A stretch of 64,000 bases of DNA from Saprospiraceae bacterium (GTDB taxonomy: Bacteria; Bacteroidota; Bacteroidia; Chitinophagales; Saprospiraceae), in contig JADKGI010000001.1 in assembly GCA_016722285.1 (NCBI GenBank), forward strand, positions 682,001 to 746,000, written 5' to 3'. Below are positions 30,192-38,372 of the stretch, piece after piece; positions within the stretch are counted from its first letter, which is position 1; each line of letters starts with the position of its first letter. The notes below the pieces were generated by a model. The model was not told the DNA's origin. It saw only the letters and a list, made by a program, of their open reading frames with translations, and made no database searches. A program made the position numbers and the translations under genes.

Positions 30192-31433
30192 TTATTCGTA
30201 TCTCAAAGCTTCTATCGGGTCCAGTTTTGATGCTTTCAGAGCAGGATACAGCCCTGAGACAAGACCTACTATAATACAAACTGAAAATCCTAGTAACATC
30301 CAGTTCCATGAAATAAAAAATCTTCCTTCCACCATGACAGATACGCCGAAACCCATAAGAATACCAAGAAAGATGCCTACGAAACCACCCATCAGACAAA
30401 TTACGATGGCTTCAATAAGGAATTGCATCATGACATTTCGTCTGGTAGCACCGATTGCTTTTCTGATTCCTATTTCCTTTGTCCTTTCAGTAACGGATAC
30501 GAGCATGATATTCATCAGACCAATCGAAGCACCCAAAAGCGTAAGCATGGCGATCACGACGGTACTCCATCTGAGCGTGGAAGTCATTTCTTTAAGTTGA
30601 TTGAGGATGCCATCACTTTTGCGTATTTCGAAATCATTTTGTTGTGAAACTTTAAGTTTCCTTACATTTCTCATAGTCCCAATAGCATGATTGGCGGCAT
30701 CATCCATTTCATTTGGATTTGCCACAGCCACAGTTATATTATATGGCTTATCAGCGTACCCATAGAGCACTTTTGAATTATATAGGGGAATGAATACCCT
30801 TCTGTCATTACCTCCACCAGATGAAGAACCCTTACTCTTGAGTGCTCCGATGATTTTATATCGGTTGCTGTTTATATACACATCATTTCCGACAGCTTTC
30901 TCGGGTTTCTCATCAAACAATGTTTTTATGATTTCACTTCCCAAGATGACTTTATTTGAAGTAGAGAATACCTCATTATTGGTAAAATTTCTTCCTGCTA
31001 CCAGCTCATAAGCAGAAGTATTCATGTAATTTTCATCTACACCAATTACCCTCACATTGGGGTTTGTTTTTTTGTCTCCGGTTTTGACGGTTGCATTGCC
31101 GGTACAGAAAGATTCAATTGAGACTTTGGACGCACTGTAGATGTAAGAACTCTTAAAGTCCATTGCCTGGTCAAATAAAATATTATCTGCTGCCTTTTGC
31201 CTCCTGCCTCTGTCATTGCTTCTCAATGATTCCGACAGCGGTCTGATGCTGAATGAATTGGCTCCAAGTCTGTTGAAATTGTCACTCATAGAAAATAAGA
31301 TACTATCAATTGCTGTAAGGATACCCACCAGACAAGTGATACCTACGGCAATAATCAGTAATGTAAGGAGTGACCTCAACAAATTGGCTTTTATCGATCC
31401 AAGAGCCAGAAATATGTTTTCTAAATTATTCAT
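30192..31433 (-). CDS. ABC transporter permease, MacB/FtsX type
   Basis: This 413-residue permease has one N-terminal helix (LLRSLLTLLIIAVGITCLVG), a large periplasmic MacB_PCD domain (about residues 45-260), and three C-terminal FtsX helices (WSTVVIAMLTLLGASIGLMN; GGFVGIFLGILMGFGVSV). VTERTKEIGIRKAIGATRR is the hallmark coupling segment. Such permeases work with an ATPase and usually a membrane-fusion protein, exporting lipoproteins, peptides or drugs by mechanotransmission. Neither partner is adjacent. A possible -7 box TACTTTTG lies at 31513-31520. Confidence 0.9.
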   Translation of the reverse strand: MNNLENIFLALGSIKANLLRSLLTLLIIAVGITCLVGILTAIDSILFSMSDNFNRLGANSFSIRPLSESLRSNDRGRRQKAADNILFDQAMDFKSSYIYSASKVSIESFCTGNATVKTGDKKTNPNVRVIGVDENYMNTSAYELVAGRNFTNNEVFSTSNKVILGSEIIKTLFDEKPEKAVGNDVYINSNRYKIIGALKSKGSSSGGGNDRRVFIPLYNSKVLYGYADKPYNITVAVANPNEMDDAANHAIGTMRNVRKLKVSQQNDFEIRKSDGILNQLKEMTSTLRWSTVVIAMLTLLGASIGLMNIMLVSVTERTKEIGIRKAIGATRRNVMMQFLIEAIVICLMGGFVGIFLGILMGFGVSVMVEGRFFISWNWMLLGFSVCIIVGLVSGLYPALKASKLDPIEALRYE

Positions 31434-31696
31434 AATCAGAAGATAAATGTAAAAGTAAAAAGAAACTTAGAAATAAGTGGAAGAAAATAGAAATACCACC
31501 TGATATCAACGACAAAAGTATTGATTAGGGCTATCTGTTTGAGATAAGAGATTTTTTTTGATAAAAAGTTATTGTTTATGTATGATCAATTTCTGTATGG
31601 TCATACATAGTCTTCACCTATATTTTTAACTTTTCGTTTAGGTACAACTATTTTTTTATTATTGCCAGAAGCCACTGGGAGGATCAATACTTGACC

Positions 31697-31807
31697 ATGG
31701 GTGCCTGGCGAATGTATATAATAGTGAGAGGAGGTTTGGCTGTATTTTTATTTCTTGTGGCATACTTTCCAGTTCGTAAAAAAGAAATCAGGCAAACAAC
31801 TTTTTGA
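31697..31807 (+). CDS. Possible 36-residue membrane peptide
   Basis: An ATG starts a short frame with one hydrophobic stretch (GGLAVFLFLVAYF) followed by a basic end (PVRKKEIRQ). Its stop lies inside the hairpin at 31785-31818, which would terminate it. The reading frame is open further upstream without another good start, so it could also be the tail of a decayed gene. There is no family match I can name. Confidence 0.25.
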   Translation: MGAWRMYIIVRGGLAVFLFLVAYFPVRKKEIRQTTF

Positions 31808-31818
31808 ATGCCTGATTT
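31785..31818 (+). terminator. Hairpin terminator candidate
   Basis: AAATCAGGCA and TGCCTGATTT form a perfect 10-base stem around a 14-base loop. The A and T flanks let it act in either direction. It is not next to any recognised gene, which suggests a lost or very small gene upstream. Confidence 0.5.
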
Positions 31819-32079
31819 TCAAATCATTAAAGCCACATTTAACTTTTTAGTTATTTTTCATAACACAAAGATAGGCTTTTTTCATCCGGTGAATGAGTGA
31901 AAATCATTTCGTTTTGTGGCTTACAAACACATAGTTAGTGTACTAATTAATTGCAAGTCAATGCCTTAAACCGGAATTATTGCTAAACTCAAATCATTTC
32001 GGTATGTGAAATGTGTAGGTCCGAAGACTCATTGTCCGTATTATTTCCAAAATAGAACATAAATAGCTTATCAATAAAT

Positions 32080-32118
32080 AAAAAGACCCGCCAATTCCTA
32101 AAATCAGCAGGTCTTTTT
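32080..32118 (-). terminator. Rho-independent terminator after the PpiD-like gene
   Basis: AAAAAGACC and GGTCTTTTT form a perfect 9-base stem with A and T tracts, 24 bases beyond the stop codon at 32142. It can work in both directions. Confidence 0.75.
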
Positions 32119-32141
32119 ACTTATTCCTGTGTCTGCTTCTC

Positions 32142-34253
32142 TTAGAAAAAAGTAAACCTGTTATCTTCTATTTTCTTGTTCTTTTTAAGGCTTTCAAGCA
32201 AGGCGTAATTTACCTTCATTCTTGCCATCTGTGTGAGCATCATTTTCTGTGAGAATGAACCAGCTTCAATGGTTGCCGGAGTTATTGATGTAAGTTTGGC
32301 AACAAAGACACCTGAATTTCCTGCGACTGGCCCTACAATAGTTCCAGGTTTTGCTGCAAATATTTTACCAACCAGAATTGGCTCCTGATCTCCATCATTT
32401 AAAGATGCAGATCCGTAATTTACATTTTCAGCGATTGATACTGTTTGAGCGAAAGTTGCTGCTATAGCATTAAGATCGCTTCCTTTGATTTTGGATTTGA
32501 TTATTTCCGCTTTTTTTGCATTTCTAACCACGGCCTCTATTGATGATTTTACTGATTCTACGGAGGCAAGTCCTGGTTTGTCAATGGATTTTAATCCGGC
32601 GATGACGTGCTTGCTATCTACGTAGTTGGCCTCGTCAGCAAAAGTATATAAGGTTGATGACACCTTGCCCGCATCAGTATCATTTTCATATGCCCACTTG
32701 ACTATGTCTCTTGACGTCTGACCAGAAGGGAGAGAGGACAATATGTAGTCATTCTTTTTTATTCCACCAGCTACTTCGACTTTGATGTCGCCAGATGCCA
32801 GTTTATTCAGATCGTCGATGGTTTTTGTCTTTTCGAGCAAGCCCATTACTTTATCTTCCATTGCATTTTGTGTGACTTCCGAAGGGATAATCGGTTCAGC
32901 AATATAAGCAAGGTTAAACTTCGGATCTTTGGTCGTGTAAACCAACTTCTCAACTTTCACCAGGTGTACTCCAAACTGAGTTGTGACCGTGTACATGCCC
33001 CCGACAGAACCATTAAAGACTGCATCATTAAATTCGGACACCATTGTTCCGGGTACAAAAGTTCCAAGATCTCCTCCCTTGGGAGCTGAGCCGTCCTGAC
33101 TATTTGCTATAGCTGCTTCTGCAAAAGTCACCTTACCTGATGAAATGGCTGTTTTTAAACTGTCAATAAAATTTCTTGCCGAAGCCATCTGCAGCGGGTC
33201 ACCATTAGTAACGTTTCGAAGTATATGTGATGCTTTAGCTGAATCAGCAATTATTTTTTTCTGAGTCAGTTTTGCAAGTATATAATTTTTATTATCAATG
33301 TACGGACCGTAAACCTGGCCTACTTCTAATGCTGAAACATGGTCTTTGAGATCACCGGTTATTGCATCTTTATTGATAAAATTATTTTTATTGTAAAACC
33401 CTTTGTTGGTAGCTGTAAAAAGAGAATCGTTGGTCGATTTTGAAAAATCATCTACCAGAGCTAATAATCTGTCTTTTATGCCGGCGGAGTCTTCTACTGT
33501 TGCTTTTACATCGTAGGTTACAAAAGCAATATTTCTTACCTCCTCTTTGTTGGTATATTTTACAGGGTTTTCTTTGATATATTTGGCATAATCTTCATCT
33601 GTCAATTTCACCTGAGCGTCTTCAATCGATTCGAAAGGCACCTTTACGTATTCAAATATTGCGGTTTCGTTATTAAGTTTATCAAGCGCCTCAGCATACC
33701 ATGTAGGTGTATATAGTGATTTTGCTACGAGGTTGTTAAGTTTATTTTGCTTCTGAGCTGTGATAACCTGCTTTCGCAATTCGTTAAATCTGGCAGCAAA
33801 TTCAGGATTGGTAACTGTTCCGGATTCAACCGCCTTTTTTATTTCTTCGATTTGTGCTCTGTCAACTTGTCCAGTTTGTGGATTTGAATAAAAAGACTGC
33901 ACGATCGGGCTGAGATTAGCACCAAACTCAAGTTCATTCAGTTCTTCAGAACCGACACCTAAACCTGACTCATTGCCAATTTCATCCATAATTGACTTTT
34001 CAACAAAATAATTCCAAAGTGAATTTCTTCTTCCATACACATCACCTGACCCTCCATACAGCGCTTGTTCAGCTCTCTGAAAATCCATATAATCTATCTT
34101 GTCACCATCTACTTCTCCCAATGTGGTTTTGGATCCGAATGAGCTACCCCTTTTACCAGATGTCATATCCATGATGATAAAACCAGCAAGCGCCAGTGCG
34201 AGAAGAACCACCACGAGCCACATATTTTTTCTTATTTTACCTATTAAAGCCAT
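32142..34253 (-). CDS. PpiD/SurA-like periplasmic peptidyl-prolyl isomerase
   Basis: This 703-residue protein begins with a single membrane anchor (MWLVVVLLALALAGFIIMDM). A SurA_N-like chaperone region follows (LGEVDGDKIDYMDFQRAEQA), then a parvulin domain at about residues 340-440 (KASHILRNVTNGDP, SQDGSAPKGGDLGTFVPGTM, GVHLVKVEKL), and a long C-terminal chaperone part. This is the PpiD layout: anchored in the inner membrane, helping exported proteins fold. It is a single gene with its own promoter and terminator. Confidence 0.9.
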   Translation of the reverse strand: MALIGKIRKNMWLVVVLLALALAGFIIMDMTSGKRGSSFGSKTTLGEVDGDKIDYMDFQRAEQALYGGSGDVYGRRNSLWNYFVEKSIMDEIGNESGLGVGSEELNELEFGANLSPIVQSFYSNPQTGQVDRAQIEEIKKAVESGTVTNPEFAARFNELRKQVITAQKQNKLNNLVAKSLYTPTWYAEALDKLNNETAIFEYVKVPFESIEDAQVKLTDEDYAKYIKENPVKYTNKEEVRNIAFVTYDVKATVEDSAGIKDRLLALVDDFSKSTNDSLFTATNKGFYNKNNFINKDAITGDLKDHVSALEVGQVYGPYIDNKNYILAKLTQKKIIADSAKASHILRNVTNGDPLQMASARNFIDSLKTAISSGKVTFAEAAIANSQDGSAPKGGDLGTFVPGTMVSEFNDAVFNGSVGGMYTVTTQFGVHLVKVEKLVYTTKDPKFNLAYIAEPIIPSEVTQNAMEDKVMGLLEKTKTIDDLNKLASGDIKVEVAGGIKKNDYILSSLPSGQTSRDIVKWAYENDTDAGKVSSTLYTFADEANYVDSKHVIAGLKSIDKPGLASVESVKSSIEAVVRNAKKAEIIKSKIKGSDLNAIAATFAQTVSIAENVNYGSASLNDGDQEPILVGKIFAAKPGTIVGPVAGNSGVFVAKLTSITPATIEAGSFSQKMMLTQMARMKVNYALLESLKKNKKIEDNRFTFF

Positions 34254-34318
34254 ACTGTTTTATTTGTATTTTAACTATCTTAAATAATAAATCCCGCCTC
34301 CCTTTTGAAAAAGCGGCA

Positions 34319-34349
34319 CAAAGGTAATGTATTTACTTCTATTTCCAAA
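34319..34349 (-). promoter_or_regulatory. Promoter of the PpiD-like gene
   Basis: On the coding strand TTTG (34349-34346), 19 bases, then TACCTTTG (34326-34319) match the Bacteroidota -33/-7 consensus fully. The ATG lies 65 bases downstream. Confidence 0.7.
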
Positions 34350-34451
34350 TATAGGAACTGAAATTAGGGGAGATGAATAGATTTTTAAAAGAAAGGCCCA
34401 TTATTTCCATTATAGCAAGGATTACCTGATCTTGAAAGCAATGAAATAATA

Positions 34452-34856
34452 TCAATTGAGTTTGAAGTCTGATACCAGAATAAATTCAGGAATATTGACC
34501 TGAAAGGTGGTTTTTGCAGTAAGATTTATAAACATATAGGTTCCATACATCTTTCCAATAGGACTATGGAGCGGACACCATGAGATATATTCAAAAGATT
34601 CGCCCGGATTCAGTTCGGGCTGAACACCCACAACTCCTTCACCTTTTACCTCCCTTTTTTCCTGTATGGAGTCCACAATATACCAATGTCGTGATATCAG
34701 TTTAACCGTATCAGAACTAATATTTTCGATAGTAACCTGGTAAGAATAAATAAACTTTCCGATAGCGGGATTTGATTCTTCGGGCTCATATTTGGGTATG
34801 ACACTGATATTGATACCGTTGGTCAATTCATTATAAACTTTATTTTTATCAGTCAT
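34452..34856 (-). CDS. apaG: ApaG-family protein
   Basis: A 134-residue single-domain beta-sandwich protein. YSYQVTIENISSDTVKLISR, HWYIVDS, GVVGVQPELNPGESFEY and the C-terminal GTYMF segment match ApaG/DUF525. ApaG is linked to Co2+/Mg2+ sensitivity and polyA-binding F-box-type domains, but its molecular role is not settled. Its start overlaps the gmk stop by four bases, so it is the last gene of a yicC-gmk-apaG operon. Confidence 0.93.
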   Translation of the reverse strand: MTDKNKVYNELTNGINISVIPKYEPEESNPAIGKFIYSYQVTIENISSDTVKLISRHWYIVDSIQEKREVKGEGVVGVQPELNPGESFEYISWCPLHSPIGKMYGTYMFINLTAKTTFQVNIPEFILVSDFKLN

Positions 34857-35446
34857 GCTTTGGGTAAACCATTTATGAAAGTCTCAATTATATGTTCAGC
34901 TTCTAAAAAAGATATTTCCAGCAGATCATTAACAAGGACAATATCAAAACTGTTTTCATAATCCATTTCTCTTTTTACCTTATTTATTCTTTTTTCAAGG
35001 CTTTCAGGCGTCTCTGTATTTCGGTTTATGAGCCTCTCTATAAGGGTGTGAACCGATGGCGGCCTGACAAATACTGACATACACTTCGCACCATAGTTTT
35101 GTTTGATATTTTTTGCCCCCCTTACATCAATATCAAAAACCAGATGTTGATTATTAGCCCAAATCCTATCCACTTCTGACTTTAAAGTACCATAATACTG
35201 ATCATGATACACTTCTTCCCACTCTACAAAATCCCCGCTGGCAATCCGACGTTTGAAATCTTCCACTGTGATGAAATAATAGTCCTTCCCTTCAGTTTCG
35301 TAACTTCTTTTTTCGCGTGTTGTAGCGGATACTGAAAATCCCAACACCCCGTACTTATCCAACAGATGTCTTACTATGGTGGTTTTGCCTGCCCCGGATG
35401 GTGCGGTAAAAATAAACATTTTACCACTGAAATCATTTTTGCGCAT
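34853..35446 (-). CDS. gmk: Guanylate kinase
   Basis: A 197-residue enzyme converts GMP to GDP with ATP. The P-loop is APSGAGKTT, the GMP-binding region is FSVSATTREKRSYETEGKDY followed by YYFITVEDF, and VFDIDVRGAKNIKQ carries the Walker B-like strand. The lid segment LINRNTETPESLEKRI is also present. It sits 2 bases after yicC. Confidence 0.97.
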   Translation of the reverse strand: MRKNDFSGKMFIFTAPSGAGKTTIVRHLLDKYGVLGFSVSATTREKRSYETEGKDYYFITVEDFKRRIASGDFVEWEEVYHDQYYGTLKSEVDRIWANNQHLVFDIDVRGAKNIKQNYGAKCMSVFVRPPSVHTLIERLINRNTETPESLEKRINKVKREMDYENSFDIVLVNDLLEISFLEAEHIIETFINGLPKA

Positions 35447-35448
35447 CC

Positions 35449-36324
35449 CTAAAGTATATTGGCTAATTGTTCTTTTAGTTTTTCGAGTTCATCTTTCATC
35501 ATAACCACATACTGCTGAATGTCAGAATCCTGAGCTTTTGCGCCAATAGTATTTATTTCACGACCTATTTCCTGAGTTATGAAAGATAGTTTCCGGCCTT
35601 TCTGGTCAGCATTACTTTCCAGCTCTTCCATAAAATAAACACAGTGCTGACTGAGCCTGACTTTCTCTTCATTAATATCAAGTTTTTCAATATAGTAAAG
35701 TATTTCCTGCTCATACCTGTTTTGATCAACCTGATGTTTGACTACAAATTCTTCCATATTTTTTTTCAGTTTGTCCTTGATCCTGTCAATTCTGACCGAC
35801 TCATATGGTTCGATGGCTCTCAGGTTAAGTTCGATGGCTTTTACTCTTAATATAAGGTCATCTTTGAGCACCTGCCCCTCATCAGATCTAAATTTATTTA
35901 TAGATTTGATAGCATTGTTTACCGTTTTTTCCAGGACTTTCCATGCTTCATCATCTGCAAGTTCGTCATTCTGGCCGATGACATTCGGGATTCTCAGGAT
36001 GGATTGCAAAATATCGCCTTCTGTAATTTTCAGCTCTGTCCTAAGTGAATTTAATTCCTTATAATATTTTCTGAATGCGTCGGCATTTACAAACGTATTT
36101 TCTTCATCAGCGATACCATCTACTGTGACGGTCAGATCCATTTTACCCCTTTGAAGAGCATCCAATACTTTTTTCCTAAGGTCCATCTCTCTGTCTCTGA
36201 ATGAAACAGGGAGTTTGCATCTTATTTCTGTTGTACGGGCGTTGAGTGATTTTATTTCAACTCTGATTACTTTTCCGTTGTATTCAGATTTACTTTGCCC
36301 AAAGCCCGTCATTGATAGTATCAT
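35449..36324 (-). CDS. yicC: YicC-family endoribonuclease
   Basis: This 291-residue protein opens with MILSMTGFGQSKSEYNGK, ends with DELEKLKEQLANIL, and contains SLNARTTEIRCKLP and KGRKLSFITQEIGREINTIG, all family signatures. YicC-type proteins are endoribonucleases involved in RNA turnover. The pairing yicC-gmk is common in bacteria and supports both calls. Confidence 0.95.
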   Translation of the reverse strand: MILSMTGFGQSKSEYNGKVIRVEIKSLNARTTEIRCKLPVSFRDREMDLRKKVLDALQRGKMDLTVTVDGIADEENTFVNADAFRKYYKELNSLRTELKITEGDILQSILRIPNVIGQNDELADDEAWKVLEKTVNNAIKSINKFRSDEGQVLKDDLILRVKAIELNLRAIEPYESVRIDRIKDKLKKNMEEFVVKHQVDQNRYEQEILYYIEKLDINEEKVRLSQHCVYFMEELESNADQKGRKLSFITQEIGREINTIGAKAQDSDIQQYVVMMKDELEKLKEQLANIL

Positions 36325-36344
36325 GTATTGTGTATTTAAGGCTG

Positions 36345-36374
36345 CAAATATAGCTTTAATGAGTTATTTTTCAA
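36345..36374 (-). promoter_or_regulatory. Promoter of the yicC-gmk-apaG operon
   Basis: TTG (36374-36372), a 19-base spacer and TATATTTG (36352-36345) on the coding strand give a full -33/-7 match, 21 bases before the ATG at 36324. Confidence 0.7.
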
Positions 36375-36553
36375 CAGGGCGATAAAATATTGTCCAATAA
36401 TAGATTGTAAATGAATAACTTAAATGAGTTTTTTTTTTCGAAAATGATTAAAAAAGATACAAATAATTTTCTTAGTTCCAATATTTTACGAAATTTGCGC
36501 CTCTTTTGTAAAAAAGTTCATTACTTAACCAACACAATTAAAATATAAACAAT

Positions 36554-36868
36554 ATGCGAAAGGCAGACTTAGTCAACATCATCACAGAAAAAACAGGCGT
36601 TCCCAAAGTAGATGTTTTAGTAACACTTGAGATGTTTTTTAAAGAAGTAAAAAATTCTCTCTCAGGAGGAGAAAATGTGTACGTAAGAGGGTTTGGATCC
36701 TTTATCATTAAGAAAAGAGCTAAAAAAATAGGCAGACACATTAAGAAGAACAAATCTATCGAAATACCTGAGCACTTTATTCCCTCTTTCAAGCCTGCTA
36801 AAGTTTTTGTAGATCAGGTCAAAACTAATGTTAACTCCCTGCCTGAAGATAATGGTGATGATGATTGA
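36554..36868 (+). CDS. HU/IHF-family DNA-binding protein
   Basis: A 104-residue protein. The dimerisation helices (MRKADLVNIITEKTGVPKVD, VTLEMFFKEVKNSLSGGENV) and the DNA-wrapping arm (VRGFGSFIIKKRAKKIGRHI) are complete, followed by FKPAKVFVDQVK and a short acidic tail (EDNGDDD). HU/IHF proteins bend DNA and organise the nucleoid. It is 21 bases before the TPR gene, so the two probably share a transcript. Confidence 0.95.
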   Translation: MRKADLVNIITEKTGVPKVDVLVTLEMFFKEVKNSLSGGENVYVRGFGSFIIKKRAKKIGRHIKKNKSIEIPEHFIPSFKPAKVFVDQVKTNVNSLPEDNGDDD

Positions 36869-36889
36869 TTTTCTAAAGAAAGATAATCG

Positions 36890-37672
36890 ATGACTAAATC
36901 TCAGATTGGAGCTATTGCCGGGGCAGTAGTTTTATTTTTTGTGTTGTATCTGGGCTTTGATACTATACCCCCAAAGCAAAAAGATCTCGAAAAGTCGAGG
37001 TCATTTAATCTTGAATCTACAGGTGTAACCAACCTGATACAGGATGCCCAAAAAAAGCTTACTCAGGAGCAAATCAGTATCACAGAAGCACTAAATCTAG
37101 ATCTGGAAAAATCAGCTAAAGATACACTTAAAAGAATTCAGATACTTAAATCACTTTCGGGTACCTGGTATGAGATGGGATTTCCATCCATTGCGGGGGC
37201 TTATGCTGAAGACTTAGCATTTTTGGAAAAGACAAAAGAGGCTTGGTCGATGGCAGGCACCACTTATGCGATTTGTGTAAAGTCAGCAGAAGATGCCAAA
37301 GTCAAAGATTTTTGTTCTAAGAGGGCGATAAAGTCGTTTGAAAATGCCATCTCGATTGACCCTGAAAATGTGGAATCAAGAATAAATCTGGCAATTTGTT
37401 ATGTAGATAATCCTGACCAGGGAAATCCAATGAAGGGCATCCTAATGTTGAGAGAGCTTAATAGTAAATATCCGGAAAATGTTTCTGTTCTGAACCAATT
37501 AGGAAAACTGGCGTTACAAACCAATCAGACAGACAAAGCCATTGAAAGACTGGAAACGGCAATAAAGCTCGATCCTAAAAACCAAAATACGATTTGCCTA
37601 CTAGCCTCTGCATATAAAAATGCCGGAGATATAACTAAGTCAGACGAGTATCAGAAAAAATGTATTAATTAA
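36890..37672 (+). CDS. Tetratricopeptide-repeat protein with N-terminal membrane anchor
   Basis: This 260-residue protein has one N-terminal helix (IGAIAGAVVLFFVLYLGFDT) and a periplasmic or cytoplasmic tail of TPR units in the C-terminal half (NAISIDPENVESRINLAICY, LETAIKLDPKNQNTICLLA). Such proteins act as scaffolds; the partner is unknown. It lies in the conserved order HU-like, TPR, COX24-type protein, RNase G seen in this window. Confidence 0.85.
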   Translation: MTKSQIGAIAGAVVLFFVLYLGFDTIPPKQKDLEKSRSFNLESTGVTNLIQDAQKKLTQEQISITEALNLDLEKSAKDTLKRIQILKSLSGTWYEMGFPSIAGAYAEDLAFLEKTKEAWSMAGTTYAICVKSAEDAKVKDFCSKRAIKSFENAISIDPENVESRINLAICYVDNPDQGNPMKGILMLRELNSKYPENVSVLNQLGKLALQTNQTDKAIERLETAIKLDPKNQNTICLLASAYKNAGDITKSDEYQKKCIN

Positions 37673-37694
37673 TTTATAATAAAATATTGAAAAT

Positions 37695-37790
37695 ATGCCT
37701 TGTGGTAAAAAAAGAAAACGTCATAAGATTTCTACGCATAAGCGTAAAAAAAGATTGAGAAAAAACAGACATAAGAAAAAGAACAGATAA
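37695..37790 (+). CDS. AURKAIP1/COX24-domain small ribosomal protein (31 residues)
   Basis: The short frame starts MPCGKKRKRHKISTHKRKKR and has 31 residues, about two thirds Lys, Arg and His. This is the Bacteroidota form of the AURKAIP1/COX24 domain, related to the mitochondrial ribosomal protein mS38 and mycobacterial bS22. It probably binds rRNA in the small subunit. It follows the TPR gene by 22 bases and is closed by a terminator at 37801. Confidence 0.9.
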   Translation: MPCGKKRKRHKISTHKRKKRLRKNRHKKKNR

Positions 37791-37800
37791 AAAATCTGTG

Positions 37801-37831
37801 GCCGGGCTGTGCTATGCAGTGCCGGCTTTTT
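37801..37831 (+). terminator. Rho-independent terminator after the COX24-type gene
   Basis: GCCGG (37801-37805) pairs with CCGGC (37822-37826), with an inner CTG/CAG pairing, followed directly by five T residues. It is 10 bases after the stop codon. Confidence 0.75.
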
Positions 37832-38372
37832 CCTTTGATATTGGTGAAAATTGTGTGTATTAGTTTTAATAAGGACTCAAATTTAGGATAAAAATTAAAG
37901 GCATATGCTTACCATTAAGTAAGAGAAAGCCTTTGGCACCCCAAAGCAAAAAAAACATTTTTTAATGGGCCGCAAAATTAAGACTGTAAAACGGCTTCAT
38001 TTTAAGGATTTAGTAATTTGTGATTATCAGCATTTATTTTACACCCACAGTCAGAATACTTATGGATAAAATGAATGAATTGTTTAGTCAGGTATTAAAT
38101 AATTATACCTTATTATTTACACAATCGGATATTAATTATCTGAACCTTGCGAGAATGTTATGATTTCAATGTGTGCCGGTAAGGGTTACGGAACATGAAA
38201 ACCAACAAAATATAAGTTTTTAGCCCCTTTCATTCAGATTACACACTTCTTTTATCAACATCGGAAACCATTGTACAAAAGCTGAAATCTCAGGATTTTG
38301 ACAATATATTTTTATCTTTTAAACGAGTAGTGTCATTCAAAAAATTATTTATGACAAATTTAAGATAACAAA
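37832..38372. other. Non-coding gap before RNase G
   Basis: About 540 AT-rich bases contain no supported gene, RNA or repeat that I can see. It must hold the RNase G promoter, but no full -33/-7 pair at a sensible distance was identified. Confidence 0.5.
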
